The notes: generated by a model from the sequence alone, not told the origin. 64,000 nt of DNA from Anaeramoeba ignava (GCA_028826165.1 JAPDFW010000089.1:1-64000); one strand, 5' to 3'. Numbered from the stretch's first letter, positions 10,903-23,900 are shown. A program made the numbers and translations.

Positions 10903-13900
10903 ATGGAAAATCAAAAAGTTGAACAAAATGAAACAAAAACAAAACAAGAAGAAGAACAAGAAGAAAATAAATCAAAAGTAAATTAAAATTAAAATTAAAA
11001 TTAAAAATTAAAATTAAAATTAAAACTTTTTTTTTAATTTTTTATGCAAATAAAAAATACAACAGAATACTGAAACAGAAACAAATAATGAAACAAATAA
11101 TGAAACAGAAACAAATAATGAAACAAAAGAAGTAATTGGAGATGATTCTCTTTCTGCTGAATATGGAATTTATATTGTAATTTTAATATTAATTTTAACT
11201 TCAACTTTAATATTAACTTTAACTTTAATTTTAACTTTAACTTTAACTTTAACTTTAACTTTAACTTTAATTTTAACTTTAATTTTAATTTTAATTTTAA
11301 CTTTAACTTTAACTTTAACTTTAACTTTAACTTTAATTTTAATTTTAACTTTAACTTTAACTTTAACTTTAACTTTAACTTTAATTTTAACTTTAACTTT
11401 AACTTTAACTTTAACTTTAACTTTAACTTTAACTTTAACTTTAACTTTAATTTTAACTTTAATTTTAACTTTAATTTTAACTTTAACTTTAACTTTAATT
11501 TTAACTTTTAATTTTAACTTAATTTTTTAACTTTTTTTTAATTTTAACTTTAATTTTAACTTTAACTTTAACTTTACTTTTAACTTCATTTTAACTTTAA
11601 CTTTAACTTAACTTTAACTTTTTTTTTAATTTTAACTTATTTTAACTTTTAACTTTTTAACTTTTTTAATTTTGGTTTTTAAACTTTAACTTTAACTTTA
11701 CTTTAACTTTTTAATTTTAACTTTTAACTTTAATTTTAACTTTAACTTTAACTTTAATTTTAACTTTTAACTTTAACTTTAACTTTTTTTTTAATTTTAA
11801 CTTCTTTAACTTTTAACTTTAACTTTAACTTTAACTTTTAACTTTAATTTTAACTTTAACTTTAACTTTAACTTTAACTTTAACTTTAACTCAATTTTTA
11901 ACTTTAACTTTAACTTTAACTTTAACTCTTTAATTTAATTTAACTTTTAACTTTAATTTTAACTTTAACTTTAATTTTTTTTTTTAATTTTAGTTTTAAC
12001 TTTTAATTTTAATTGGTTTTAACTTTAATAACTTCAACTTTTTAATTTTAATTTAAGTTTTAAATTTTAACTTTAACTTTTACTTTAACTTTAATTTTTT
12101 TTTTTAAACTTTTAATTTTAACTTTTAACTTTTAACTTTTAACTTTAAACTTTTAATTTTACTTTTTTTAACTTTAACTTTAACTTTTAATTTTAACTTT
12201 AACTTTAACTTTAATTTTAACTTTTAACTTTTAACTTTAACTTAAACTTAACTTTAACTTTTAACTTTTAGTTTTTTAATTTAACTTTTTACTTTTTTAA
12301 CTTTACTTTAACTTTAATTTTAATTTTAAACTTTAATTTTAATTTTAATTTTTAAGTTTTAATTTTAACTTTTAACTTTAAAGTTTTTAACTTTAACTTT
12401 AACTTTAACTTAACTTTAATTTTAACTTTAACTTTAATTTTAACTTTTTTTTAATTATTAAACTTTAACTAATTTTAACTTTCAATTTTAATTAATTTAA
12501 ATTTTAACTTTAATTAACTAATTTAACTTTAACTTTTAAGAACTTTAATTAAAAAAAATTTTAAATTTTTTTTAACTTCTATTGGATTTTAAATTAAGTC
12601 TGTTAAAGTTTAAATGAAAAACAGAACTTAATCCAAATAAATTATACTTAATTTATGAAATTTAACTTTAATTTTTAAAAGAATAAATTTTTCTTCTTTA
12701 ATTTTAAGAAATGGATCCTTTAAAACCTTTAATCATTTAAACTTTTCCAATTTTAACTTTAACTTTAATTTTAACTTTTAATTTTAAATCCAAAAATTTT
12801 TTAATTTTAACTTTACTTTTAATATAACTTTAAACTTTAATTTAACTTTAACTTTAACTTTAACTATAAATATTAACTTTATTTTTAACTTTAACTTTAA
12901 TTTTAACTTTAACTTTAAATTTAAATTTATTTTTATTTTTAACTTCAATATTAATTATAAATTTAAAGGGTTATCTTCCTAATGGGATAACTGAAGAACA
13001 ATTAAAACAAAAATTTGAATCTATTGGACAAATTAAGTCTGTTAAAGTTATGAAAAACAGAACTAATCCAAATAAAATATATGGATTTATGAAATTTATA
13101 AATAAAGAATCAGTTCTTCTTGCTTTAGAAATGGATCCAAAACCATCATTTAAAGATCCAGAAACAGGAAGAATGTAAAAAATAGAAACCATAAATATAT
13201 ATATATAAATAAATATTTAATAATTTTATTATTATATAATTTTAGGAGAAGAGTTAAAATTAATTTAATTGATCCAAAAAATCGCCTTTTTATTGGGAAA
13301 ATACCAAAAGAATTTTCAGAAGATCAAGCAAAAGAAGAAGTAGAAAAAGTAGGTTCAGTTCCAGTTGCTGATTTTGAATTATCTCTTGATATTCAAGGAC
13401 GTTCTAAAGGATTTGGTTGGGCTGAATTTAAAAATCAAAAATTAGCATCAATATGTTTGAAAAATATAAGTCAAGCTTCAGTAATAAGAAGAACAAAAAT
13501 TGTAGCATCTTTTGCTGAAAGTAGAGTTTATGATCCTCGTATTTTGTAAATTATTTTAAATTAAATCATTTTAAATTAAATTATTTTAAATTAAATTATT
13601 TTAAATTTAATTAAATTATTTTAAATTAAATTAAATTATTTTAAATTAAATTATTTTAAATTAAATCATTTTAAATTAAATCATTTTAAATTAAATTAAA
13701 TCATTTTATTAGTCAAAAAGTTCGAACTATTTTTGTCAAACATCTTACAGTTAATTCAACAGAAACAAGTCTTTTTGATTTATTTGGAGGATCAGAAAAA
13801 GGAATTGAAAGTGTGAAAATACCATTAGATAAAACAACAAAAATACCCATTGGACATGCAATTATAAAATTTACAAACAAAAAAAATGCTACAGAAATAA

Positions 13901-15863
13901 TGGAGAAATTTCAATCATATGAACTTGATGGGAGAAAACTTAAAATTGAATGGTGTTTTCCACCAGGAACTCAACCAAATAAAAATCCTAATCAAATGAT
14001 GAATACAAATCAACCTCTAAATATGGATCAAATTTTACAAAAACCTCCAACATTAAATCAACCTTTATTGTTTCATCCTTATCAAAATATTATTGATGAT
14101 CCTTTTAAGCAAAATCAATTTATTCCACAAAATAATTCTCTTTTTTTGAATCAAAATCAATCTATATTTGCAGAAAAACAAAATCAAAGGTAAATTGATA
14201 GAAGAAAATTGATAAGAAATTGGCATTTGATTTTCAAACAAGTTTTGTTTGTTGTTTTCTTTGGAAATTCAGCAATGCTTCAATTTTTAAACTGAAAAAA
14301 AAAACATAACTTGAAATATTATTTATTATATTGAAAAATTATTTAAGAATAATTCAAATTCAATTTAAAATACTTTTTTATTTTTGGAAATTATTTCAAA
14401 TCAACTTAATTTGTTGAATCTTGTTATTTTTAAAATAGATCTATTTTTAATTTGAATTTTGAATATAAATATAAATATAAATATAAATATAAATATAATT
14501 ATAATTATAATTTTGAATATAAAATTTGAATTTAAATTTAATTATAAATTTAAATATAATTATAAATTTGAATATAATTATAAATTTGAATATAATTATA
14601 ATTTTGAATATAAATATAAATATAATTATAAATATAATTATAAATTTGAATATAATTATAAATTTGAATATAAATATAATTATAAATTTGAATATAATTA
14701 TAATTTTGAATATAAATATAAATATAATTATAAATATAATTATAAATTTGAATATAATTATAAATTTGAATATAATTTTGAATATAAATATAATTATAAT
14801 TATAAAATATAAATTTGAATATAATTATAATTTTGAATATAAATTTGAATATAATTATAATTTTAATTTTTAATTAAAATATCTTTAAATACTTTGTATC
14901 TAATATCTATTTTCTTTTTTAAAATTAACTTATTTAACTCAACAAAATTATTATCGCTTAACTACTTCTTCTAAATCATAACAAAAATGGTTATATTATC
15001 TATATTGAAACAAAACATCAATTTTTCCATCTTTTTTATATGTATCAAATCCTTTATCATTTAAAAATTTGTGAAAAATATGAAAAATACATTTATTTTT
15101 GCAAAAATGATATAATATAATATCATAACATTTCATCTCAAAATATGGAACTATAATTGAAAAAAAACAATGATAACTTAATAGAAATGCACAATTTAGT
15201 TCACATAATAAATTTGGTGATAAAAATCATAGAAATAATTTTCGTAAAAATCAATCATATTCTCCTCTGAAAAATGGCATTCCACAATATCAAAAAAATT
15301 ATCCAAATCCAATAATTCCAAACACAAACATACAATTACAAGCACTTACACAACAAACATTAACACCAAATTTCAACTATCCACAATTACAAAATTTACC
15401 AAATTTTCTTCAACCACAATTACCAACAAATCCAAATCCAAATCCAAATCCACAAAATATAAGAAATCCACAAGTTGGATTAGGAAATTATGACACAACA
15501 AATTTTCCACAAAATTATCAATCCAAAATGAATTCACAACAAAATCCACAAAATCAAATTCCTCAATTACAACCTCAATTACAACAATTACAACAATTAC
15601 AACAATTACAAATGCTACAACAACAATTACAAACACAATTACAACCTCAATTACAACCTCAATTACAATCTCAATTACAACCTCAATTACAACCTCAATT
15701 ACAACAATTACAACAATTACAACAATTACAAAATTTACAACAACAATTACAAAATTTTCAACAACAAAACCCTCAACAACAACAACAACAACAACAACAA
15801 CAACCAAATTATCCATTTCAAAAACAAAATTATTATCAACAAAATCAATTTAATCAAAAATAA
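10903..15863 (+). CDS. hnRNP Q/R-like RNA-binding protein with three RRMs (6 exons)
   Basis: The exons are 10903-10977, 11066-11176, 12969-13174, 13246-13545, 13713-14189 and 15200-15863, giving 610 aa with every phase closing. After a short acidic E/Q/T-rich leader come RRM1 (YGIYIGYLPNG ... YGFMKF), RRM2 ([17 protein letters not shown] ... [10 protein letters not shown]) and RRM3 ([15 protein letters not shown] ... GHAIIKF). The spacing and the [16 protein letters not shown] linker before RRM3 resemble hnRNP Q/R (SYNCRIP). The C-terminal 220 residues are N/P/Q-rich, with LQPQLQ and QLQQ runs, a typical low-complexity RNP tail. It is likely a nuclear or cytoplasmic mRNA-binding protein. RNP1 and RNP2 positions were identified by eye. 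Intron 2 (1792 bases) and intron 5 (1010 bases) are unusually long for the window. Confidence 0.88.
11177..12968 (+). repeat. hnRNP-like gene intron 2: ACTTTA hexamer array, degenerate after 11500
   Basis: From 11190 to about 11500 the intron is a clean array of TTTAAC/TTTAAT hexamers. Beyond that the array becomes irregular, with many homopolymer insertions. It contains an eroded copy of the following exon at about 12579-12760 and then resumes as array until the acceptor AAAG at 12968. The quality change suggests either real decay or poor consensus in a long repeat. Confidence 0.8.
12579..12760 (+). pseudogene. Eroded copy of the RRM1 exon inside intron 2
   Basis: The stretch beginning CTATTGGA at 12579, with ATTAAGTCTGTTAAAGTT at 12593-12610, matches exon bases 13020-13165 of the same gene. 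Shared segments follow in the same order: AATGAAAAACAGAACT, AATCCAAATAAA, TTATGAAATTT, AGAAATGGATCC and ATCATTTAAA. It is interrupted by extra T, TTA and ACTTTAA insertions that destroy the frame. It is therefore a tandem duplicate of array plus exon that has decayed, or an assembly artefact. It has no coding capacity. Confidence 0.8.
14460..14872 (+). repeat. hnRNP-like gene intron 5: AATATAATTATAAATTTG array
   Basis: This part of intron 5 (14190-15199) is an array of an 18-base unit, AATATAATTATAAATTTG, with AATATAAATATAAATATA variants. It is preceded by about 270 bases of non-repetitive AT-rich sequence. It gives long spurious [10 protein letters not shown] frames. The unit is not shared with other introns here. 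Confidence 0.8.
14880..15199. other. Non-repetitive island at the 3' end of hnRNP-like intron 5
   Basis: This is about 320 bases of complex sequence inside an intron otherwise made of repeats. On the minus strand around 14990-15090 it reads [20 protein letters not shown], and in a second frame [11 protein letters not shown]. The latter faintly recalls the DNIT(V/I)xVV motif at the end of PP2C phosphatases. Stops and frame changes break it. It may be a gene relic or ordinary intron sequence; I cannot support a functional gene. Confidence 0.3.
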
Positions 15864-16147
15864 AAACAGAATTGATTTTCCATTTTTTTTCAATTTTAAA
15901 AACAAAAATCCAAAAAAAAAAGATCAATAAAAGAAAGAAAAAGAAAAAGAAAAAGAATTCAATTATTTTTATTTTTTTACAAAATCATTTTTTCATTTTT
16001 CTTCTTTTTTTTTTTCTTTATTCAAATTTTTTTTTTTGGTTTATTTTTCTCTTTTTATTTTAAACACAAAAAACCAAAAAAGAAAAAGAAAACAAAAGAA
16101 AAACAAAAAGAAAACAAAAACAATTCAAAAAACAATTCAAAAAAAAA
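15864..16147. promoter_or_regulatory. Intergenic region upstream of the DENN gene
   Basis: These 284 bases consist of A- and T-runs and GAAAAA-type tracts. An Inr-like TCATTTTTTCATTTTTCTTC element is at about 15985-16004, unusually far (about 150 bases) from the DENN start at 16148. This suggests a longer leader, possibly with an unrecognised 5'UTR intron. Nothing else is seen. Confidence 0.35.
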
Positions 16148-19100
16148 ATGAATAAAATAAAATTATTTGAAAGATTTTATATACTTTCATTAAAAAAATA
16201 TTCTCAAAATTCATTAATAAATACATCAAAAGAAATTTCAAAATTTGTTTCAATTCCATTTAGTTTTCCATCAATTCAAAAAGATGATTTTAGAGAAAAA
16301 ATAAAACCATTTTGTTTTCCAGATGCTTCAACAATTAAAACTGAACAAAATTCAACGTAAATTTTTTAGTTCTTATTCTTCTTATTCTTCTTATTTTTAA
16401 TTTAAATTAAAAAAATTTTTTTTTTTGATTTTTTTCAAAAGTGAAAATTTTACTTTTGTTCTTACTGAAGGATTGGGTGTTAGAACTTATGGAATTTCAA
16501 GAAGACTCCTCAAAAAAGATTCTCAAAAAATAGAATGTTTAACTTTTATAACAAAATTGTAAAATAAAAAATAAAAAACAAAAATAAAAAACAAAAATTT
16601 CTTTTAAAAAATCATTTATTTTTTGATTAATTTTTTTTAATTATTTTTTTTTTAGTCCTTTGTTTAATTTTTTTTATCAAATTTTGGAAAAAGTTGAATT
16701 AAAAAAAAATATTGATTCTTCTTCAATGGTTTCTTTTGTTAAAATGTTATATCAAAAAAAAATTCCAAAACCTGGTGATACTTTAAAATTAGTTCTTCCT
16801 GAAACACAAACACTTCCTCAACAAGATATTTCAATTAAAAGATTAGATACTTTACTTGGAGATGTAAACATTTCCAATCAAAATCAAAATTTAAAATCAA
16901 AATTAAAATTCAAAATTCAAATTCAAATTAAAATTCAAATTAAAATTCGAATTAAAATTAAAATTCAAATTAAAATTTAAATTAAAATTAAAATCAAAAT
17001 TAAAATCAAAATTAAATTAAAATTAAAATTCAAATTCAATTTCAAAATTAAAATTAAAATTAAAATTAAAAATTAAATTAAAATTCAAAATTCAAATTCA
17101 AAATTCAAAATTAAATCAAAAATCAAATTCAAAATTAAATTCAAATTCAAAATTAAAATTTAAATCAAAATTCAAAATTCAAATTAAAATTAAAATTCAA
17201 AATCAATTCAATTTAAAATTCAAATTCAAATTAAAATTAAATTCAAATTCAAATTCAAATTAAAATTAAATTAAAATTAAAATTAAAATTAAAATTAAAA
17301 TTAAAATTAAATTAAAATTCTTTTTATCCAATAGTATAATCTTTATACTATTTTCTCAGTACTTGATTCAAGATTGATATTATGTTTATTTTCATCATTG
17401 TTATTTGAAAGAAGAATTATTTTTACATCATCAAGTTTAGGAGCAATATCAAATACAATACTTGCATCTATTGCATTATTACAACCATTTCAATGGCATG
17501 TAAGAAAAATATTTAAAATAAAATATTTAAATAAAATGTTTAAAATAAAATATTTAAAATAAAATATTTAAAATAAAATATTTAAAATAAAATATTTAAA
17601 ATAAAATATTTAAAATAAAATATTTAAAATAAAATATTTAAAATAAAATATTTAAAATAAAATATTTAAAATAAAATATTTAAAATAAAATATTTAAAAT
17701 ATTTAAAATAAAGTATTTAAATAAAATAATATTTAAAATAATATTTAAATTAAATAATATTTAAATAAAATAATATTTAAATTAAATAATATTTAAATAA
17801 AATAATATTTAAATTAAATAATATTTAAATAAAATAATATTTAAATTAAATAATATTTAAATAAAATAATATTTAAATTAAATAATATTTAAATAAAATA
17901 ATATTTAAAATAATATTTAGCATATCTTTATCCCAATTCTCCCAGAAACTTTAATTGATACAGCATGTTCTCCTATGCCAATAATTACAGGAATACATAA
18001 TTCATTACTCCCAATACTTGAAACTCTTCCATTAGATGAAGTAGTAGTTGTAGATTTAGATAACAATTCAATCGAATTTGATCCTGCAGATATTGCATTA
18101 ATTCCAACACATAGAGCAACAAAATTAATAAGAACAATGAAAAAACAACAATCCCTTTTAAGAAGTATAAATGAATTAAATTCAATTATAATTATTCATT
18201 TAAAATTTAATTATAATTATTCATTTAAAATTTAATTATAATTATTCATTTAAAATCCAATTATAATTATTCAATTAAATTTAATTATAATTATTCATTT
18301 AAAATTTAATTATAATTATTCATTTAATTATAATTATTCATTTAAAATTTAATTATAATTATTCATTTTAAATTCAATTATAATTATTCATTTAAAATCC
18401 AATTATAATTATTCAATTAAATTTAATTATAATTATTCATTTAAAATTTAATTATAATTATTCATTTAAAATTCAATTATAATTATTCATTTAAAATCCA
18501 ATTATAATTATTCATTTAAAATTTAATTATAATTATTCATTTAAAATCCAATTATAATTATTCATTTAAATTTAATTATAATTATTCATTTAAAATTTAA
18601 TTATAATTATTCATTTAAAAATTTAATTATAATTATTTAAAAAATTATAATTCATTTAAAATTTAATTATAATTATTCATTTAAAATTTAATTATAATTA
18701 TTCAATTAAATTCATTTAAAATTTAATTATAATTATTCAATTAAATTCGTATTTAAAATTTAATTATAATTATTCATTTAAAATTCAATTATCATTTTAT
18801 TAAAATTTTTGGAGATTATTCTTTTTTTATGAAATTTAATGAACAAACAAAATCTTTTGAATTTGATTTCGAATCATTTAGTTCTTCAAAACAAAAAGCA
18901 ACAAAAAAAGTAAATAATTGAAGAATAATTTCATTTCAAAAAGAAAAATTAATAATAAAAATAATAACAGTTTTTAGATGCTTTTCAACACACACAAATG
19001 TTTGAGGTTTGGTGTAGAGAACGAGAAATTATGGCTAATGGAGGAGAATTTTCCGAAAATGATACATTTGAAACAAGATTATCCGATCCAACAACAACAT

Positions 19101-20731
19101 CAACAACACCAACAACATCAACAGAAAAACAACAAGGAAAATCTTTTGGATTTTTTTCCAAAAAGAAAAATAAGAAACCAAATGAAGATCAACAAAAAAC
19201 AAACGGAAATCAAATAGAACAAGATGGACAAACCAAAAAAAGTTTCAAAACAAAAATCAAAGACAAAATCAAAAGTATAACATCAAAGAAAAACAAAAAG
19301 AAAACAGAAACAGAAACAGAAAAAGAAAATAAAAGCATTGAAAATGCACAAATAGATAGTAATGAAAATAAGCAAATGCGCCATCCACAAAACTATCATA
19401 TAAACTCACAATTATATGAATCTGAGCCAATAAGCCAAAATAAAAATATCATCCAAAAATCTGTTAGTGTTGATAAAGCAATTGCAATTTTTAATAGCGT
19501 TACTAATGATTCAACTTCAACAAATAATACACTTTCTCAATATTTACAAAATAAAAGATTTTCGGTTGAAAGAAACAAGCAAAATTATAAAAAAGAAAAG
19601 GAAGAAGCGGATGAAAAAGAGTTTTTACTTGAAATGAAAGATTTTTTAATTCATCCAAAAAACAAAAGATGGACAAGCACAAGAAAATCTACAAATTTAA
19701 ATCAAAACAAATTGCAAATCCCTAATTTTGTTGGAAATGGAAATGGGATTCAGGATGCAAATGCAATCGGCAACCAAGGCCCGCGTTTTACATCCCAATT
19801 TACTAAAAAAGAATATGATTCACTTCGAGTAAATGCAAGAAATGAATTAATTTCAAAATTCGAATCTTTGATCCAAAATTCCAAGTTGGAAAGTGAAACA
19901 TCACATGTTCCTCGTGAAAAAAACACAAAATCTCAAAACAAAATACAAAAAAATTCAGCTCATCTCCCTCAAAATGAAAATGACAGAAAAAGAAGTTTTA
20001 CTAAGGATTTCGAAAATACTTCAAATCAACAAACAAGAAAATTATCAAATCCTCAAAATAAACCGTTTTCTATTAAAAAATCACAAAATGAAAAACAACC
20101 GCAAAATTCAGAATCAAAATCACATTTTTTAACAAGAAAATCACCAAATCAAAATTTTCATCAAAACAAAAATCGCAGTGATTTTTCTCAAACAAACGAA
20201 GTATTTCCACAAACAAATCATCAAGAATATTCAGAATATCAGAATTATCAACAAAATAATCAACAACCACCACCTTTACCAAAAAAGAACTCACTTTCTC
20301 ATCCTTCAAACATAAAAAACTCAAAACCTCCTCTTCCAAAAAGAACAAGTTCCAAAAAAAGAGCACCAACTCCAGAACCAAAAAAAACCCCTTCTTTTCT
20401 ATCAAATCAATTATCTTCCTTCTCAAAAGATTCAAAATCTTCAACTTCTCCTCAATTTCCTAAAAATTCTCAATCGGATTTTATTTCTAATCAAAATAAA
20501 TCATCTCAAATTCCAAAATTCCCAAAACCTCAAAAACCTCAACAAAATTCAAATCAATATCATGAAAATTCCAAGAAAGATCCATTTCCTTCTGATAATT
20601 CTTTTACTTTTCAAAATAATCAAATTGTTTCTCCAAAAAAACCGTTACCAAAAATTCCTTTCCAAAAAACAAATTTTTCAAATCAATCAAAATTAAATTC
20701 TAATTCTAATTCTAATTCTAATTATAATTAA
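16148..20731 (+). CDS. DENN-domain Rab guanine-exchange factor, DENND1-like (7 exons)
   Basis: The exons are 16148-16356, 16442-16558, 16656-16863, 17335-17499, 17921-18164, 18815-18909 and 18971-20731, giving 932 aa with consistent phases. The uDENN part has IKPFCFPD and FTFVLTEGLGVRTYGISRR. The cDENN core has FSSLLFERRIIFTSSSL, LLQPFQWHHIFIPILPETL, CSPMPIITGIHNSLL and VVVVDLDNNSIE. The dDENN part has FLDAFQHTQMFEVWCRERE. The last 540 residues are a low-complexity S/N/Q/K tail with PPPLPKK and KPPLPKR motifs that resemble SH3 ligands, as in connecdenns. DENN proteins activate Rabs (Rab35 for DENND1) at endosomes or the plasma membrane. The exon 6 acceptor (GGAG at 18814) is the only AG in a 650-base intron, and conserved-looking residues before it (FIKIFG) are spliced out in this model. 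Confidence 0.88.
16864..17334 (+). repeat. DENN intron 3: AAATTAAAATTC array
   Basis: This 471-base intron (GTAAAC donor, CAATAG acceptor) is filled with mixed AAATTA, AAATTC and AAATCA hexamers. The acceptor at 17334 was preferred over TTCTCAG at 17359 because only the former keeps phase 0 and adds YNLYTIFSVLDSRLI ahead of the cDENN helix. Confidence 0.8.
17500..17920 (+). repeat. DENN intron 4: AAATAAAATATTT then AATATTTAAAT arrays
   Basis: This 421-base intron (GTAAGA donor) contains two successive arrays: AAATAAAATATTTA (about 17510-17710) and a 27-base unit AATATTTAAATTAAAT/AATATTTAAATAAAAT (about 17720-17915). It ends AATATTTAG, so the acceptor is one more repeat unit with an added G. 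Confidence 0.85.
18165..18814 (+). repeat. DENN intron 5: AATTATAATTATTCATTTAA array
   Basis: This 650-base intron is an array of a roughly 25-base unit, AATTATAATTATTCATTTAA plus AATTT. By eye no AG dinucleotide occurs after the donor until the acceptor at 18813-18814. The final unit runs into sequence that could encode NYHFIKIFGD. Confidence 0.85.
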
Positions 20732-20915
20732 TTAATTGATTGAAAATTATATCAAAGAAAAAAGAATTTCTTTTCACTTTTCACTTTTTTTATTTGATCA
20801 TAAAAAATGTTTTTTTTTTATTATTTTTTTTTCTTTTTCTTTTTAAAAAAATTAAAATTAAAATTAAAAAATAAAAATTTTTTTTTTTTTCATTTTTTTT
20901 AATTTAATTTTAATA

Positions 20916-23900
20916 ATGGAACTTATTTATTATGAAATGGTTGAAAATGAATCTGAAAAAACAAATGAAAAAGATTCAAAAAGAATTAATGAAATGATTT
21001 CTTCTTTTTTATCTTCAACTCCTTCAGTTATTTATGATGTTAATAAGATTAAAAGGTTTTAAAAATAATAAAAACAAATTTATAAAAAAATTTATAAAAA
21101 AATTTTCGATTTTTTTATAAATAAAAAAAGGTGGACTCAACAAAAAAGAATTATTAGATTAAATCCTGTTGGAATATTAATAATTAAACCAAGAAAACAA
21201 AAGAAAAATAAAAATAAAAAGAAAAAAATAAAAAATAAAAATAAAAATAAAAAATCAAAACAAAAAAATCAAAAACAATCGAAGAAATTTCTTAATTTAT
21301 GTGATGAAGAAGATTTAAAATATGGAAAAATCAAAAATATATTTTTTTATTTAGAAATACAAAGACTGAAAATTGTTGATTTAACAACTTTTATTATTTT
21401 TGTTAAGAATTCTCATTTCTATAAATTTTCATCAGATATTTCAATTATGATTGTTCAAGAAATATCTAGTAGATGTCAAGCTAAATATTTTCTTTTTAAT
21501 ATGTGGAATCATTTAATTTTTAAAAATGAATATTATTTTAAGAAATGTCAAGACAAAGAACCAGAAACAACTCAATATCTTGGTTCTAATACTCAAAATG
21601 AAAATCAAAATGAAAATGAAAATGAAAATGAAAATCAAAATCAAAATAAATCAAAATGAAAATCAAAATGAAAATGAAAATGAAAATATAAATCAAAATG
21701 AAAATATAAATCAAAATGAAAATGAAAATCAAAATCAAAATATAAATCAAAATCAAAATCAAAATCAAAATCAAAATCAAAATGAAAATGAAAATATAAA
21801 TCAAAATGAAAATGAAAATATAAATCAAAATCAAAATCAAAATCGAAATCAAAATCAAAATCAAAATCAAAATAAAAAATCAAAATCGAAATCAAAATCA
21901 AAATCAAAATCAAAATCAAAATCAAAATCAAAAATCAAAATATAAAAATCAAAATCAAAATCAAAATCAAAATGAAAATCAAAATGAAAATGAAAATCAA
22001 AATCAAAATCAAAATCAAAATCAAAATCAAAATGAAAATCAAAATGAAAATGAAAATCAAAATCAAAATCAAAATCAAAATCAAAATGAAAATCAAAATC
22101 AAAATCAAAATGAAAATGAAAATGAAAATCAAAATCAAAATCAAAATCAAAATGAAAATCAAAATGAAAATCAAAATGAAAATCAAAATCAAAATCAAAA
22201 TGAAAATATAAATCAAAATCAAAATCAAAATCAAAATGAAAATATAAATCAAAATATAAATCAAAACCAAAAATCAAAAATAAAAAAATGAAAATCAAAA
22301 ATCAAAAATCAAAATCAAAATCAAAATCAAAATCAAAATCAAAATCAAAAATCAAAATATAAATCAAAATGAAAAATCAAAATATAAATCAAAATATAAA
22401 TCAAAAATCAAAATCAAAATCAAATCAAAATGAAAATCAAAATCAAAATCAAAATCAAAATGAAAATCAAAATCAAAATATAAATCAAAATGAAAATCAA
22501 AATCAAAATCAAAATCAAAATCAAAATCAAAATCAAAATCAAAATCAAAATCAAAATCAAAATCAAAATCAAAATGAAAATGAAAATCAAAATCAAAATC
22601 AAAATCAAAATCAAAATCAAAATCAAAATCAAAATCAAAATCAAAATGAAAATAAAAATCAAAATGAAAATCAAAATCAAAATCAAAATGAAATCAAAAA
22701 ATCAAAATGAAAATGAAAATGAAAATATCAAATGAAAATACAAATCAAAATCAAAATCAAAATCAAAATAAAAATCAAAATAAAAATCAAAATACAAATC
22801 AAAATCAAAATCAAAATCAAAATCAAAATCAAAATCAAAATCAAAATCAAAAATCAAAATAAAAATCAAAATCAAAATGAAAATGAAAAATCAAAATGAA
22901 AAATGAAAATGAAAATAAATCAAAATCAAAATGAAAATAAAAATGAAATATAAATCAAAATCAAAATATAAATCAAAAAAATCAAAAAAATGAAAATCAA
23001 AATAAAAATCAAAATGAAAATCAAAATCAAAAATCAAAATCAAAATCAAAATCAAAATCAAAATCAAAATCAAAATCAAAATCAAAATCAAAATCAAAAT
23101 CAAAATCAAAATCAAAATCAAAATCAAAATCAAAATCAAAATCAAAATCAAAATATAAATCAAAATAAAAATCAAAATCAAAATAATCGAAATCGAAATC
23201 AGTTTCAAAACGAAAATGTAAAAAATGAAAATAATTTAAATAATATAACAAATAATTCACCACCGATTCTATTCTCTTTTCTTTCAAATCAATCCTATGA
23301 CAAAAAGACATTAACACAAAATTATGGGAAAATATCCGAAGCTGAATTTTTATTACCATGCACAATGAAACTTAGTAAATTCAGAGGATTAACATTTTCA
23401 GATATCCACAATGAAAATAAAATTATCCAATTTATATATTCTACAAAAAAAGAAGAAATTCAAGAATTCATTCGAAATTTAAAAAAAAAGGGAATTCAAA
23501 TAGATAATTTACAAACAAATCTAATAAGAACAAAAATAGACAAATTAAAAGAAGATATTTATCTAAAAATACAACAAAATGTCAACAGAGAAAGACTTAA
23601 TTTGCAAACAGACGAAGAAAGACAAAGAATAAATTATTGTATTGAAGAACAATTAGAAAAAATAATCATCACACCATTTTATAAAACAATCATTTCATCA
23701 ATAACTTCAAGAGTAAAAAAAGAAGAAGAAGAAATTCAAAAAAATTTGAAAAATCTTAGTAAACAAAAAATTGAGCATTTTGGAATTTCTAAGCATCTTA
23801 ATAACATTGATTGGACAATTCCTATTAAAATCATAAATGGAATATCTATTTGTAAATATCCCTTTGAATTACTGAACATTATAATCAATACTTCATTCAG

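Noticed and set aside
11177-11500. ACTTTA array considered as interstitial telomere-like repeat
   Set aside because: It lacks G-rich strand character, sits between a splice donor and acceptor, and equivalent arrays fill other introns.
17342-17360. Acceptor TTCTCAG at 17359 for DENN exon 4
   Set aside because: It breaks the reading frame from exon 3; the acceptor at 17334 keeps phase 0 and adds a plausible helix.
21586-23365. Many overlapping ILILIL, FDFDFD and KIKIKI frames on both strands
   Set aside because: AATCAA-type hexamers are open in five of six frames, so such frames carry no evidence of coding.
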